Assembly: GCA_947457465.1 (NCBI GenBank)
Contig: CANGWB010000014.1
Coordinates: 1 to 45,276 of the forward strand
Length of the DNA stretch: 45,276 nucleotides
Origin: Chitinophagaceae bacterium
GTDB taxonomy: Bacteria; Bacteroidota; Bacteroidia; Chitinophagales; Chitinophagaceae
Reading direction: 5' to 3'
In this document: positions 8,987 to 17,669 of the stretch, one piece after another
Layout of the letters: each line of letters begins with the position of its first letter
How positions within the stretch are numbered: the stretch's first letter is position 1
Made by a program: the position numbers and the translations under genes
The notes under the pieces: model-generated
The model's database searches: none
Told to the model about the DNA's origin: nothing
The model's input: only the letters and a program-made list of their open reading frames with translations

Positions 8987-9475
8987 TCAACGCCCCCCCA
9001 GTTTGTCCATCAGTCCCTCCATTACCCGATAGGTTATGGGACAGAATTTGACATTTTCCAGGGTAATTCGGCTTCGTTTAAGCAATACATCCTCATCTGT
9101 GTAAGGGAACCGTCTGCAATCAGAGGGTCGATCTTCATAGATCGAGCAACGATTATCGCCCCCAAGCATGGGACAAGGTGTTGTTCGGGTAACATAGTCC
9201 CCCTCCTCATCCACTTTCAGGTATTGCTCAATGAATTCACCTTCCCGGAGTCCGAGCACCCGGCTGATCCGTTTGATGTCAGGAGTCTTGAACCGAGGAG
9301 AGAAGCTTTTACAACACTGGGCACATTGCAGGCAATCGGTGGCTTCGGTGGCTGATTCGTGCAGCTCGGGAAGTACGGCCAGCGCCTTGTTCCGGTTAAC
9401 CCGGTCCAGGAACTGACGATAAACTTTTAGTCGGGATGCCGCGAGGCGTTTCCAATGCGCCGGTAGTTCAGCCAT
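8987..9475 (-). CDS. YkgJ family cysteine cluster protein
   Basis: This 162-residue cytoplasmic protein of the CxxCxxCC family (UPF0153/YkgJ) probably binds a metal or Fe-S cluster. Eight cysteines are visible: Cys48, 51, 54 and 55 (CLQCAQCC), Cys101, Cys110, Cys120 in SIYEDRPSDCRRFPY, and Cys145. The biochemical role of the family is not established. It is monocistronic, convergent with and directly abutting the MFS gene, and divergent from gcvP. Confidence 0.9.
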   Translation of the reverse strand: MAELPAHWKRLAASRLKVYRQFLDRVNRNKALAVLPELHESATEATDCLQCAQCCKSFSPRFKTPDIKRISRVLGLREGEFIEQYLKVDEEGDYVTRTTPCPMLGGDNRCSIYEDRPSDCRRFPYTDEDVLLKRSRITLENVKFCPITYRVMEGLMDKLGGR

Positions 9476-9479
9476 TCAA

Positions 9480-9487
9480 CAAAGAAA
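9480..9487 (-). promoter_or_regulatory. Possible -7 element, YkgJ-family gene
   Basis: On the minus strand the box reads TTTCTTTG, one mismatch from TAnnTTTG, and ends 4 bases before the ATG. The position strengthens a weak match. Confidence 0.25.
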
Positions 9488-9548
9488 ACAGATTTCACGG
9501 ATTATCCCCACCTTGCTTTAGTCCGCAAATCGTCTCGGCCATCCCGTG

Positions 9549-9556
9549 TAACTTTG
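9549..9556 (+). promoter_or_regulatory. Predicted -7 element, gcvP
   Basis: TAACTTTG is an exact TAnnTTTG match ending 24 bases upstream of the gcvP ATG, predicting a leader of roughly 20 bases. No clear -33 element was seen. No glycine riboswitch fits in the short gap. Confidence 0.45.
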
Positions 9557-9580
9557 CGCCAAATTCAAATCTGAACGACC

Positions 9581-12439
9581 ATGTCATCTTCCGGTATCCA
9601 ACCCAACGAATTCCAGTCCAGACACATCGGTCCTCGTCCTTCCGACTTGACAGACATGTTAACCACTATTGGTGAGAGCAGTTTGTCCAGCCTGATCGAC
9701 CACACCGTTCCGGCCAACATTCGCATGAAACGCTCGCTGAAATTGCCGGCGGCTATGACCGAGTACGAGTATCTGCAACACATGCAGGGACTGTCTCAAA
9801 AAAATAATTTGTTTAAGACCTATATCGGTCAGGGTTATTACAATACCATCACGCCGTCAGTGATCCTTCGTAACATCTTTGAAAATCCAGGATGGTACAC
9901 CCAATACACCCCCTATCAGGCAGAGATCGCCCAAGGTCGTTTGGAAAGCCTGCTGAACTTTCAGACCATGGTGTCTGATCTCACAGCCCTTCCGATCGCC
10001 AACGCCTCCTTGCTGGATGAAGGTACGGCCGCTGCCGAGGCGATGACCATGTTCTTCAATAGCCTCAACAAGCAAGACCACATCGATCGCCCCAAATTCT
10101 TTGTAGATGAACAGGTATTCCCTCAAACACTCGAGATCCTGAAAACAAGAGCCCTGCCGGTTGGGATCGAACTGGTCGTAGGCAATTATCAGAACGCTAC
10201 ACTCGATGCATCCTACTTCGGTGCATTACTACAATACCCGAACAACCTCGGCGCGATCGTCGATCATCGATCCTTTATTGAACAAGTACATGCCATTGGC
10301 GGATATGTGGTGATGGCCACGGATCTCTTGGCCCTTACCCTGATCACGCCTCCGGGTGAACTGGGAGCAGATGCAGCCGTCGGTTCCGCACAACGCTTTG
10401 GTGTTCCGTTGGGTTATGGTGGTCCGCATGCCGCCTTCTTTGCCACAAAAGATGATTTCAAACGATCCATGCCCGGACGTATCATCGGAATCAGCATCGA
10501 TGCAAATGGTAACCGAGCGCTTCGCATGGCCTTGCAAACTCGGGAGCAGCACATCAAACGTGAAAAAGCCACCTCGAATATTTGTACAGCTCAGGCCTTA
10601 CTCGCGAACATGGCCGCTATGTATGCGGTGTATCATGGTCCGGATGGACTCAGAAAGATCGCCCTCCGCGTAGCGCATTACACACACATCGTAGCCGATG
10701 CACTCAGCACACGCGGCTTTAAAGTGGTGACTGATGGCTTTTTTGATACGATCACCATACAGACCGAAAAGCTGGAAGCCATCCGGGAAAAAGCGTTACT
10801 ACAGCAGATCAATCTGCGTTACATAAACGCGAATCACATCGGTATCTCCATCGATGAAACAACACAGATCACTGACTTATTCGACCTCATCAATTGTTTT
10901 GAAAACGAAACCGATCCGGTTGGTTTTTCGATCGATCCGTCAAATCAAAAAACCGGCATCACGGCTACGTTTCAACGACAGTCGACCTACCTGCTGCATC
11001 CAGTATTCAACAGCCATCGCAGTGAAAGTCAGATGATGCGCTATATTAAATCACTGGAGAATAAGGACCTCTCGTTGAACACGTCGATGATCTCACTGGG
11101 CAGCTGCACCATGAAACTGAATGCGGCAACGGAAATGATGCCGTTGAGTTGGCCCGGCTGGAGCAGCTTGCATCCGTTTGCTCCGGCAGAACAGGCAAAA
11201 GGCTACCAACAAATACTCGCTGACCTTTCCGACTACCTCTGTGACGTAACCGCCTTTGATGCCTGCAGTTTGCAACCCAATAGTGGTGCTCAGGGTGAGT
11301 ATGCCGGATTGTTGACGATCCGTGCCTACCACGCATCCAGAGGTGATCATCACCGGGATGTGATGCTGATCCCCATTTCCGCACACGGAACCAATCCCGC
11401 CTCCGCGGTAATGGCCGGCATGAAAGTGGTGGTGGTGAAAGCATTAGATAATGGTTATATCGATGTGGCCGATCTAAAAGCAAAAGCAGAACAATACAGC
11501 GGACAGCTGGCCGGTATCATGATCACTTATCCAAGTACCTATGGCGTGTATGAAGAAACCGTGATCGAGATCACGGATATTGTACATCAACACGGCGGAC
11601 AGGTGTATATGGATGGTGCGAATATGAATGCACAGGTGGGATTGACCGCCCCCGGACTCATTGGAGCGGATGTTTGTCACCTGAACTTACACAAGACCTT
11701 TGCCATTCCGCACGGCGGTGGTGGTCCCGGCATGGGACCGATCTGTGTCAAATCACATTTGGCACCTTTCTTACCCGGACATGTCAGCACCGACGGAAAT
11801 TATGCAGTATCCGCGGCGCCATTTGGATCAGCAGCGATCTTATTGATCTCCTATGGTTATATCCGCATGTTGGGAGCTGACGGGGTAAAAGCCTCAACCG
11901 AATTCGCGATCCTGAATGCCAATTATATGCGTGCACGCCTGGATGGGCATTATGACATCCTCTACACAAACGACAATGGTCGATGTGCACACGAGTTCAT
12001 TGTCGATCTCCGTCCATTCAAGAAGTCAGCTGAGGTGGAGGCCGAAGATGTGGCAAAGCGTTTGATGGATTATGGATTCCATGCACCGACGATGAGTTTT
12101 CCGGTTGCCGGAACCATCATGATCGAACCGACGGAAAGTGAGGACAAAGCAGAACTTGACCGGTTCTGTGATGCACTCATTTCGATCCGGGAGGAGATTC
12201 GAGCCATCGAAATCGGCCTGTCGGATAAAAAGGACAACCCGCTGAAAAATGCACCACATACGCAAGCTGTCGTGATCACCGATAACTGGCAACATAGCTA
12301 CAGTCGCGAAAAGGCTGTCTTCCCCCTACCATACGTAGCCCTGAATAAATTCTGGCCTTCCGTGGCGCGGGTGAACAATACGCACGGCGACCGGAATCTG
12401 GTTTGTACCTGCGAACCCGTGGAGAGCTATGCTTCTTGA
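9581..12439 (+). CDS. gcvP: Glycine dehydrogenase (decarboxylating), P-protein
   Basis: This is the 952-residue single-chain P-protein of the glycine cleavage system, which decarboxylates glycine on PLP and passes the aminomethyl group to lipoyl GcvH. Both the N-terminal half (about 1-440, with the RHIGP start and ETRALPVGI-type region) and the catalytic C-terminal half are present, so this is the fused form. The PLP lysine is Lys705 in LNLHKTFAIPHGGGGPGMGP, and SCTMKLNAATEM and ISAHGTNPASA are also recognisable. The gcvT and gcvH genes are not in the window. A bidirectional hairpin follows the stop at once. Confidence 0.98.
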   Translation: MSSSGIQPNEFQSRHIGPRPSDLTDMLTTIGESSLSSLIDHTVPANIRMKRSLKLPAAMTEYEYLQHMQGLSQKNNLFKTYIGQGYYNTITPSVILRNIFENPGWYTQYTPYQAEIAQGRLESLLNFQTMVSDLTALPIANASLLDEGTAAAEAMTMFFNSLNKQDHIDRPKFFVDEQVFPQTLEILKTRALPVGIELVVGNYQNATLDASYFGALLQYPNNLGAIVDHRSFIEQVHAIGGYVVMATDLLALTLITPPGELGADAAVGSAQRFGVPLGYGGPHAAFFATKDDFKRSMPGRIIGISIDANGNRALRMALQTREQHIKREKATSNICTAQALLANMAAMYAVYHGPDGLRKIALRVAHYTHIVADALSTRGFKVVTDGFFDTITIQTEKLEAIREKALLQQINLRYINANHIGISIDETTQITDLFDLINCFENETDPVGFSIDPSNQKTGITATFQRQSTYLLHPVFNSHRSESQMMRYIKSLENKDLSLNTSMISLGSCTMKLNAATEMMPLSWPGWSSLHPFAPAEQAKGYQQILADLSDYLCDVTAFDACSLQPNSGAQGEYAGLLTIRAYHASRGDHHRDVMLIPISAHGTNPASAVMAGMKVVVVKALDNGYIDVADLKAKAEQYSGQLAGIMITYPSTYGVYEETVIEITDIVHQHGGQVYMDGANMNAQVGLTAPGLIGADVCHLNLHKTFAIPHGGGGPGMGPICVKSHLAPFLPGHVSTDGNYAVSAAPFGSAAILLISYGYIRMLGADGVKASTEFAILNANYMRARLDGHYDILYTNDNGRCAHEFIVDLRPFKKSAEVEAEDVAKRLMDYGFHAPTMSFPVAGTIMIEPTESEDKAELDRFCDALISIREEIRAIEIGLSDKKDNPLKNAPHTQAVVITDNWQHSYSREKAVFPLPYVALNKFWPSVARVNNTHGDRNLVCTCEPVESYAS

Positions 12440-12454
12440 ATCGTTTGACGAAAT

Positions 12455-12486
12455 AAAAAAAGGGGAATCTATGATTCCCCTTTTTT
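12455..12486. terminator. Bidirectional intrinsic terminator
   Basis: A hairpin with A7/T7 flanks and the core GGGGAAT ... ATTCCCC around a CTATG loop lies between the convergent gcvP and lipoprotein genes. A-tract and T-tract on either side allow it to end transcription in both directions. Confidence 0.85.
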
Positions 12487-12500
12487 GTGCAGGTGCAACA

Positions 12501-14294
12501 TCAGCGCCGCACCTTGAAGGTGCAAACCACGTTTCTGTTGGTACCTCCGAAATTCATCACCACATTGAAGTTTCCTTCTACGAATCCGGTTGCAGGCGGA
12601 CCGTATGCTGTCAAATTGATCGTCGGCGAAGGCGTAACGATCTGCTGACTACTCAGTGTTTGTGAAAGGAATACACTGGCATTGCTCAATACGAGATTAT
12701 TAGCAGGAGTAGCATTGTGATTAAAGCTGAAACCGACTCCAGTTGTATTAGTTGTACCACCACCCTGGCTGATACGTGTAGCATTCACATATGCCTGAAA
12801 CGGCGCCACCACCGCTGAATCCATCAGTCGTATCTGATCAGGCGGAGAAACGAAATTATAGGGGGTGCCATCAACTAAAACTTCTACAAACTGTGTTGCT
12901 GAAGTGCCGCAAGCTTGTATAGCACCGACATTTACCGGACCGGTTGTTCCACTTCCACTGTACACAACACCCTGCTGGAGTGAGTTGTAATCAATGCCTA
13001 GGACAGAAAAATTCAACGTACCGCCCGAACAGCGCAAGATGGTTTGAGAGAAGGTGCCATTGGTAACGGGTACCGTATAACTATGTGAACCTCCCGTGTA
13101 GATCAGAGCTGCTCCACTGGTGACCGGGTTATTGTTACAATCCGTAAGGGTACCGCTGATGGTCAGGGTATTGGCTGCAGGGATATTCGCCTGAATAACA
13201 CCCAGATCAGTATTTGCGGTGAAGGGGCCAATGTTCTGCGTGTACACGGTATTTCCGCACTGATCGAGCACTAACAAGGTCAATGCTTCATTCTTGGGAA
13301 CTTTGCCACAAAGTCTTCCAACTGAATCGGTTCGACCATAACCGTATGAGTTATTCGGTCGGCGGATTCGAACAGCTGCATTATTTAATGCCTGATTACC
13401 CGTGGCAGACTGTAAAGTCATACAGAGGTCGATCAAGGGGAACGGCGCATCACAATTCCAGAAGGAAAAGTGACTCACCTGTGCCTGATACGTATTTCCA
13501 GTCTTCGTAGCAGCACCTTCTTGCAGCCAACGAGCGCGTGTTTCATTGAAGTACCACAGATCGATGGTAGCAGGTGCAGTACCGCTCATCGATGCGGGAA
13601 TCGGGAAACTCAGATCAGCTTTTTTACCGGTGGCCACATTGAGAGGAAGACCAGAAGGACTACTCAGTTCCACACCGATCATTCCAAAAGTTTCCAGTCC
13701 TCTTTCTTCACCGCCGGTTGTGATCCCACGCAGATCGCCCATCACAGTCTCAGAAAGATTATTGGCAGAGGGGTCGATCCAGGTCATGGCTACCTGCACC
13801 TGTCCGCTGTACGGATTACCGCTTGCATCGGCAACTGCATTGGCAGGCATAGTGAGTTTGGCACCATTGGGCAATGTAACAGTACCCCCTGCAGCAGCAT
13901 CGAAACTGCCACTGTTTGATTTTGGCAACAGTTGGATACGAACCTGGTGAATCCGTCCGGCCGTGCTCACAAAACTTCTGAAATGAGTGAAGTATCCTTG
14001 CTTGACAACCTTCACAGATCCGTTAGCCTTTGAGATGGAAACATTTCTGAATTGAAAATTGCCATAACGATCCGTTGATTGTGTTTGTCCGCTGCAAGTG
14101 ACCAAAGCTCCTGCTACCGGGCGGCCTGCTTCATCGATAACAGTGCCTCGTACGCCAGCCGTTACGGTGATATTATCGTTCACCGTTTGGGTAGAGTTAG
14201 TAGGCCCATCTGTAAATGAAACCTCCCGCTGGCAGGAAATAAAGACAGCCACAAATGCAAAAGAGGTGGCTACTGCTGAAAGTAATTTTCTCAT
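12501..14294 (-). CDS. Large lipoprotein with carboxypeptidase-regulatory-like domain
   Basis: This is a 597-residue predicted lipoprotein. The signal sequence ends in the lipobox VFISC with Cys21, followed by a polar linker. Residues about 47-115 form a carboxypeptidase regulatory-like/Ig-like domain (VRGTVIDEAGRPVAGALV), and later GTLTDCNNNPVTSG looks like a second, diverged copy. The middle part (about 125-290) resembles Bacteroidota proteins that hold a beta-rich domain with a VSHFSFWNCD segment, but I cannot name its function. There is no catalytic motif. It starts 10 bases after the superoxide dismutase gene and is very likely in the same mRNA, which suggests a shared envelope location rather than a shared reaction. 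Confidence 0.75.
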   Translation of the reverse strand: MRKLLSAVATSFAFVAVFISCQREVSFTDGPTNSTQTVNDNITVTAGVRGTVIDEAGRPVAGALVTCSGQTQSTDRYGNFQFRNVSISKANGSVKVVKQGYFTHFRSFVSTAGRIHQVRIQLLPKSNSGSFDAAAGGTVTLPNGAKLTMPANAVADASGNPYSGQVQVAMTWIDPSANNLSETVMGDLRGITTGGEERGLETFGMIGVELSSPSGLPLNVATGKKADLSFPIPASMSGTAPATIDLWYFNETRARWLQEGAATKTGNTYQAQVSHFSFWNCDAPFPLIDLCMTLQSATGNQALNNAAVRIRRPNNSYGYGRTDSVGRLCGKVPKNEALTLLVLDQCGNTVYTQNIGPFTANTDLGVIQANIPAANTLTISGTLTDCNNNPVTSGAALIYTGGSHSYTVPVTNGTFSQTILRCSGGTLNFSVLGIDYNSLQQGVVYSGSGTTGPVNVGAIQACGTSATQFVEVLVDGTPYNFVSPPDQIRLMDSAVVAPFQAYVNATRISQGGGTTNTTGVGFSFNHNATPANNLVLSNASVFLSQTLSSQQIVTPSPTINLTAYGPPATGFVEGNFNVVMNFGGTNRNVVCTFKVRR

Positions 14295-14304
14295 GAGGGG
14301 GTAT

Positions 14305-15030
14305 TTAACATTGATTGAATCTTTCGTTGACTTGGTCCCAATTAATGATCGACCAGAAAGAAGATATATAATCCGCTCGGCGGTTTTGGTATTTTAGGTA
14401 ATAGGCATGCTCCCACACATCCAATCCCAGTAATGGAGTTCCTTTCAGATCCGAAACATCCATCAACGGATTGTCCTGATTAGGTGTTGAACCCACCTTC
14501 AACTTTCCATTTTCTCCTACCAACCAGGCCCAGCCACTCCCAAAACGGGATTTAGCGGCATCCGAGAATTTTGTTTGAAATGCATCAAAAGAACCGAAAG
14601 ATTCTTTGAAACGTTTCATCAGTGCGTCACCGGGCATATTGAATGTGCGCGGTGCGCGTAAAGACTTCCAAAACAACTCATGGTTGTAATGTCCACCCGC
14701 ATTGTTGCGCATCTTAGTCGAATAGGAAGAGATCTTGGCCAGGAGTTCAGTGATGGCTAAAGCGGAGGTATCCACTTTCTCTGCCAGGATAGCATCGGAC
14801 ATATTCTTTGTGTATCCGGCTGCGTGTTTAGTGTAATGGATCTCCATAGTTAGAGCATCGATCGACGGCTCCAGTGAATTAAATGAATAACCAAGGGCTT
14901 CCTGCTTATATCCGATTTCGCCTGCAGGCACGATCGGTTGAGCTGTGGTGGCAGATAAGAGATCCGGAACCATGATCAGGGCCGCAGTGGCTTGTGCGCT
15001 TTGTGTGATGAATTTCCTGCGGGATGACAT
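14305..15030 (-). CDS. Exported Fe/Mn superoxide dismutase
   Basis: The enzyme converts superoxide to hydrogen peroxide and oxygen. From the ATG at 15030 it is 241 residues. The metal ligands of the Fe/Mn family are visible as His65 (MEIHYTKH), His117 (NHELFW), Asp204 and His208 (LGLDVWEHAYY). Residues 1-31 are an unusual extra N-terminus: SRRKFIT followed by a moderately hydrophobic stretch and ATTAQ, which looks like a twin-arginine (Tat) signal peptide, so the enzyme is probably exported already folded with its metal. An upstream in-frame ATG at 15054 would push the twin arginines further in and is less likely. Metal preference (Fe, Mn or cambialistic) cannot be decided here. The lipoprotein gene follows 10 bases downstream. 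Confidence 0.93.
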   Translation of the reverse strand: MSSRRKFITQSAQATAALIMVPDLLSATTAQPIVPAGEIGYKQEALGYSFNSLEPSIDALTMEIHYTKHAAGYTKNMSDAILAEKVDTSALAITELLAKISSYSTKMRNNAGGHYNHELFWKSLRAPRTFNMPGDALMKRFKESFGSFDAFQTKFSDAAKSRFGSGWAWLVGENGKLKVGSTPNQDNPLMDVSDLKGTPLLGLDVWEHAYYLKYQNRRADYISSFWSIINWDQVNERFNQC

Positions 15031-15057
15031 GGTTGAAACTTGTTGAATTTTCAATGC

Positions 15058-15065
15058 TAAAGGTA
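15058..15065 (-). promoter_or_regulatory. Possible -7 element, sod operon
   Basis: On the minus strand the sequence is TACCTTTA, a TAnnTTTG match except for the final base, 27 bases before the SOD ATG. It lies back to back with the divergent J-domain gene promoter. Confidence 0.35.
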
Positions 15066-15094
15066 TGATTTTGATGAAACATCACCGTTGGGGT

Positions 15095-15102
15095 TAGTTT
15101 TG
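15095..15102 (+). promoter_or_regulatory. Predicted promoter, J-domain gene
   Basis: TAGTTTTG is an exact -7 consensus match ending 4 bases before the ATG at 15107. TTTTG at 15069-15073 lies 21 bases upstream and is a reasonable -33 element, making this the best two-part promoter in the window. Confidence 0.55.
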
Positions 15103-15106
15103 CAGG

Positions 15107-15754
15107 ATGCTGGTCGATCATTTCGCGATTTTGGGACTACCTCCCTCGGCTAGTCCGGAGGAGATCAAAACCGCCTATCGAAAGCTGGCCCGCACCTGTC
15201 ATCCGGATCTACATCCCATGGACAATCAAGCAGTTGACCGATTTCGCTCGATTCAGTTGGCCTATGAAACGCTCAGCCGCCCTCGATTAAGATCGGCCTA
15301 CATGGAGAAACGTTGGTATGCTCAATACCGCAACCAACCGTTGGAGACAAAACCGCTGGATCTGTTTCGGATACTTCAAAAATGCATAGAGCTGGAGCGT
15401 TTCGTATCAACGCTGGATGCATACCGCATGGACCATCAAGGACTCAGTGAACACATACACCGGTCATTGGAAGAGTGGAATAAAATCGAATGGGAGGTTG
15501 ACACAGAAATGGATACGGCTAAACAGATCAGTCGATTGTTGATCGAATCCTGTCGACACCTGTCGTATGATGACAGCCGATCAATTTATCTGAAGATAAA
15601 ATCTTGGTTTGATCACAATCGATCCGGACACCTACTCCATGATAAATGGCTAGCCGATAGAAAACGAACTGAAAACTTGCAACGATGGTGGCCGGTATGG
15701 ATGGGACTCATCACCCTTGTGCTGGCAGCTATTATTTGGCTTTCAGCCCGGTAA
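15107..15754 (+). CDS. J-domain protein with C-terminal membrane anchor
   Basis: This 215-residue protein has an N-terminal J domain (about 2-68) with the essential His32-Pro-Asp34 motif, so it should stimulate the ATPase of a DnaK-type Hsp70. It lacks the Gly/Phe and zinc-finger parts of DnaJ. Residues about 75-190 form a helical, charged region of unknown role, and a single hydrophobic helix near 195-213 (WMGLITLVLAAIIWL) ends the protein. It is therefore a candidate tail-anchored co-chaperone with the J domain in the cytoplasm. The ABC-F gene starts 28 bases downstream behind its own -7-like box. Confidence 0.85.
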   Translation: MLVDHFAILGLPPSASPEEIKTAYRKLARTCHPDLHPMDNQAVDRFRSIQLAYETLSRPRLRSAYMEKRWYAQYRNQPLETKPLDLFRILQKCIELERFVSTLDAYRMDHQGLSEHIHRSLEEWNKIEWEVDTEMDTAKQISRLLIESCRHLSYDDSRSIYLKIKSWFDHNRSGHLLHDKWLADRKRTENLQRWWPVWMGLITLVLAAIIWLSAR

Positions 15755-15770
15755 GCCCGTTCTTTTAAGC

Positions 15771-15778
15771 TAATTTTA
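15771..15778 (+). promoter_or_regulatory. Predicted -7 element, ABC-F gene
   Basis: TAATTTTA differs from TAnnTTTG only in the last base and again ends exactly 4 bases before the ATG at 15783. Confidence 0.35.
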
Positions 15779-15782
15779 CAGG

Positions 15783-17669
15783 ATGCATTATTTATCGGCT
15801 GAGGGATTATCGAAGAGTTACGGGATACAACCACTTTTTCAGGGACTAAGCTTTCACATCCAACAAGGAAATAAGATCGCGCTCGTTGCCCGTAATGGAA
15901 GCGGCAAATCCACGCTGTTGAAAATTCTGGCGGGACAAGAAACCCCCGATTCAGGAAAATGCTGGATACACAAAGACGTTCAAGTCATTTTGTTTGAACA
16001 AGAACCCCTCTTCAATGAATCGGCGTCGGTACTCGACAACATATTTGCATACGAGCATCCTGTTATTCAGGTTATCAAACGATACGAGGCTGCTTGTGAA
16101 TCATCCGATACCGATGCATTGACAGATGTCATTGGAGAAATGGATGAAATGGGTGCCTGGGACTTTGATGCCAAGGTCAAACAGATACTCGGAAAACTCA
16201 ATATCCATCACCTCGATCAAACCGTGATCTCCCTGAGTGGTGGACAACGTAAACGCGTAGCACTGGCCCGAACCCTGATCGACATCACGTTCGGTCCGCC
16301 CGATATTCTGCTGATCATGGACGAGCCCACGAACCACCTCGACGTGGAGATGGTAGAGTGGCTGGAACAATTTCTGAATCGTGATCGAGCCACCTTGTTA
16401 CTCGTCACCCACGATCGGTACTTCCTGGACTCCGTTTGCAATGAAGTATGGGAACTTGATGGATCCAACCTCTATACCTATACCGGCGATTACGAAAACT
16501 ACCTGGAGAAAAAAGCAGCACGCATTGAAAGCGATAGCGCCACCATTGACAAAGCCCGCAACCAATACCGCAGTGAATTGGAGTGGATGCGCAAACAACC
16601 CAAGGCACGTACCACGAAAAGCAAAAGCAGACAAGATAATTTTTATAAGATAGAGGAACAGGCCAAACGAAAGATCAGCGACGACCAAGTGCAATTGGAG
16701 ATGAAGATGAATCGGCTGGGCGGTAAGATCCTCGAACTGAAAAAAGTACACAAACGTTACGGAGACAAGATTCTATTAAAAGGATTCGACTATACGTTCA
16801 AACGCGGCGAACGAATTGGGATTATCGGAAAAAATGGCGCCGGTAAATCCACTTTTCTAAATCTGATCCAAGGATTGGAGGAAGCCGATAGCGGCAAGAT
16901 CAATGTGGGGGACACCGTGATTTTCGGCAATTACAACCAACAGGGGCTGGTCATGGACGAACAACTCCGGGTAATCGAATTTGTAAAAGACATAGCCGAG
17001 AATTTTCCATTAGCCAATGGTGGCACACTTTCCGCTGCGCAATTTCTGCAACGTTTCCTATTCGACCCGGATAAACAATATACCTATATTCACAAATTAA
17101 GTGGAGGGGAGAAACGCCGATTGCACTTACTCTCCATCCTATTCAAGAATCCCAACTTCCTGATCCTGGATGAGCCAACCAACGACCTGGATCTTCCGAC
17201 ACTGTCAGTATTGGAAGGGTTCCTGATGGACTTTCCCGGCTGCTTGCTGATCGTGTCGCACGACCGTTACTTCATGGACCGTCTGGTTGATCACCTATTT
17301 GTTTTCGAAGGAGAAGGAGTGATCCGAGATTTCCCGGGGAATTATGCGCAGTATCGTGAATACGAAAAGACGAAAAAACCAGGAGATCCCGAGATCAGAC
17401 TGGTGGAAGTTGAAAAAGTGGAGGAATTTGAGAAAGTCGAGCCGGCTAAGCCACGCCAATTGAATTTCAAAGAGAAACGGGAGTTTGAGAGTTTGGAGAA
17501 AGAAATACACCAATTACAACAGGAAAAAATTCAATTGACCGAGCAAATGAGCATTGGTGAACTCCCCTATGCGGAACTGGAAAAGATCACGCAGCGCTTC
17601 ACGGATATCAATCGGTTGCTGGAAGAGAAAGAGTGGCGCTGGCTAGAACTCAGCGAAAAGACGAATTGA
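15783..17669 (+). CDS. ABC-F family ATPase (Uup-like)
   Basis: This 628-residue soluble protein has two ABC ATPase domains and no membrane segments, as in ABC-F proteins that act on ribosomes or in DNA metabolism. The first domain has ARNGSGKST at 36-44, LSGGQ at 151-155, Walker B ILLIMDEPTNHLD around 175-187 and the H-loop His210. The second has GKNGAGKST near 350, LSGGEKRRLHLLS near 439 and ILDEPTNDLD. The linker (about 235-310) is Lys/Arg-rich, and the C-terminus (about 545-628) is a predicted coiled coil, which favours Uup over EttA. The first domain carries a few extra residues (ITFGPP) between signature and Walker B. Its final 20 bases overlap the convergent glycosyltransferase gene. 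Confidence 0.93.
   Translation: MHYLSAEGLSKSYGIQPLFQGLSFHIQQGNKIALVARNGSGKSTLLKILAGQETPDSGKCWIHKDVQVILFEQEPLFNESASVLDNIFAYEHPVIQVIKRYEAACESSDTDALTDVIGEMDEMGAWDFDAKVKQILGKLNIHHLDQTVISLSGGQRKRVALARTLIDITFGPPDILLIMDEPTNHLDVEMVEWLEQFLNRDRATLLLVTHDRYFLDSVCNEVWELDGSNLYTYTGDYENYLEKKAARIESDSATIDKARNQYRSELEWMRKQPKARTTKSKSRQDNFYKIEEQAKRKISDDQVQLEMKMNRLGGKILELKKVHKRYGDKILLKGFDYTFKRGERIGIIGKNGAGKSTFLNLIQGLEEADSGKINVGDTVIFGNYNQQGLVMDEQLRVIEFVKDIAENFPLANGGTLSAAQFLQRFLFDPDKQYTYIHKLSGGEKRRLHLLSILFKNPNFLILDEPTNDLDLPTLSVLEGFLMDFPGCLLIVSHDRYFMDRLVDHLFVFEGEGVIRDFPGNYAQYREYEKTKKPGDPEIRLVEVEKVEEFEKVEPAKPRQLNFKEKREFESLEKEIHQLQQEKIQLTEQMSIGELPYAELEKITQRFTDINRLLEEKEWRWLELSEKTN

Noticed and set aside
9488-9580. Glycine riboswitch upstream of gcvP
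   Set aside because: The gap is too short for a glycine aptamer, and the predicted promoter leaves a leader of only about 20 bases.
13470-13950. Two overlapping plus-strand ORFs of 149 and 134 codons within the lipoprotein gene
   Set aside because: They are antisense to a gene with a good signal peptide and domain structure and have no recognisable features.
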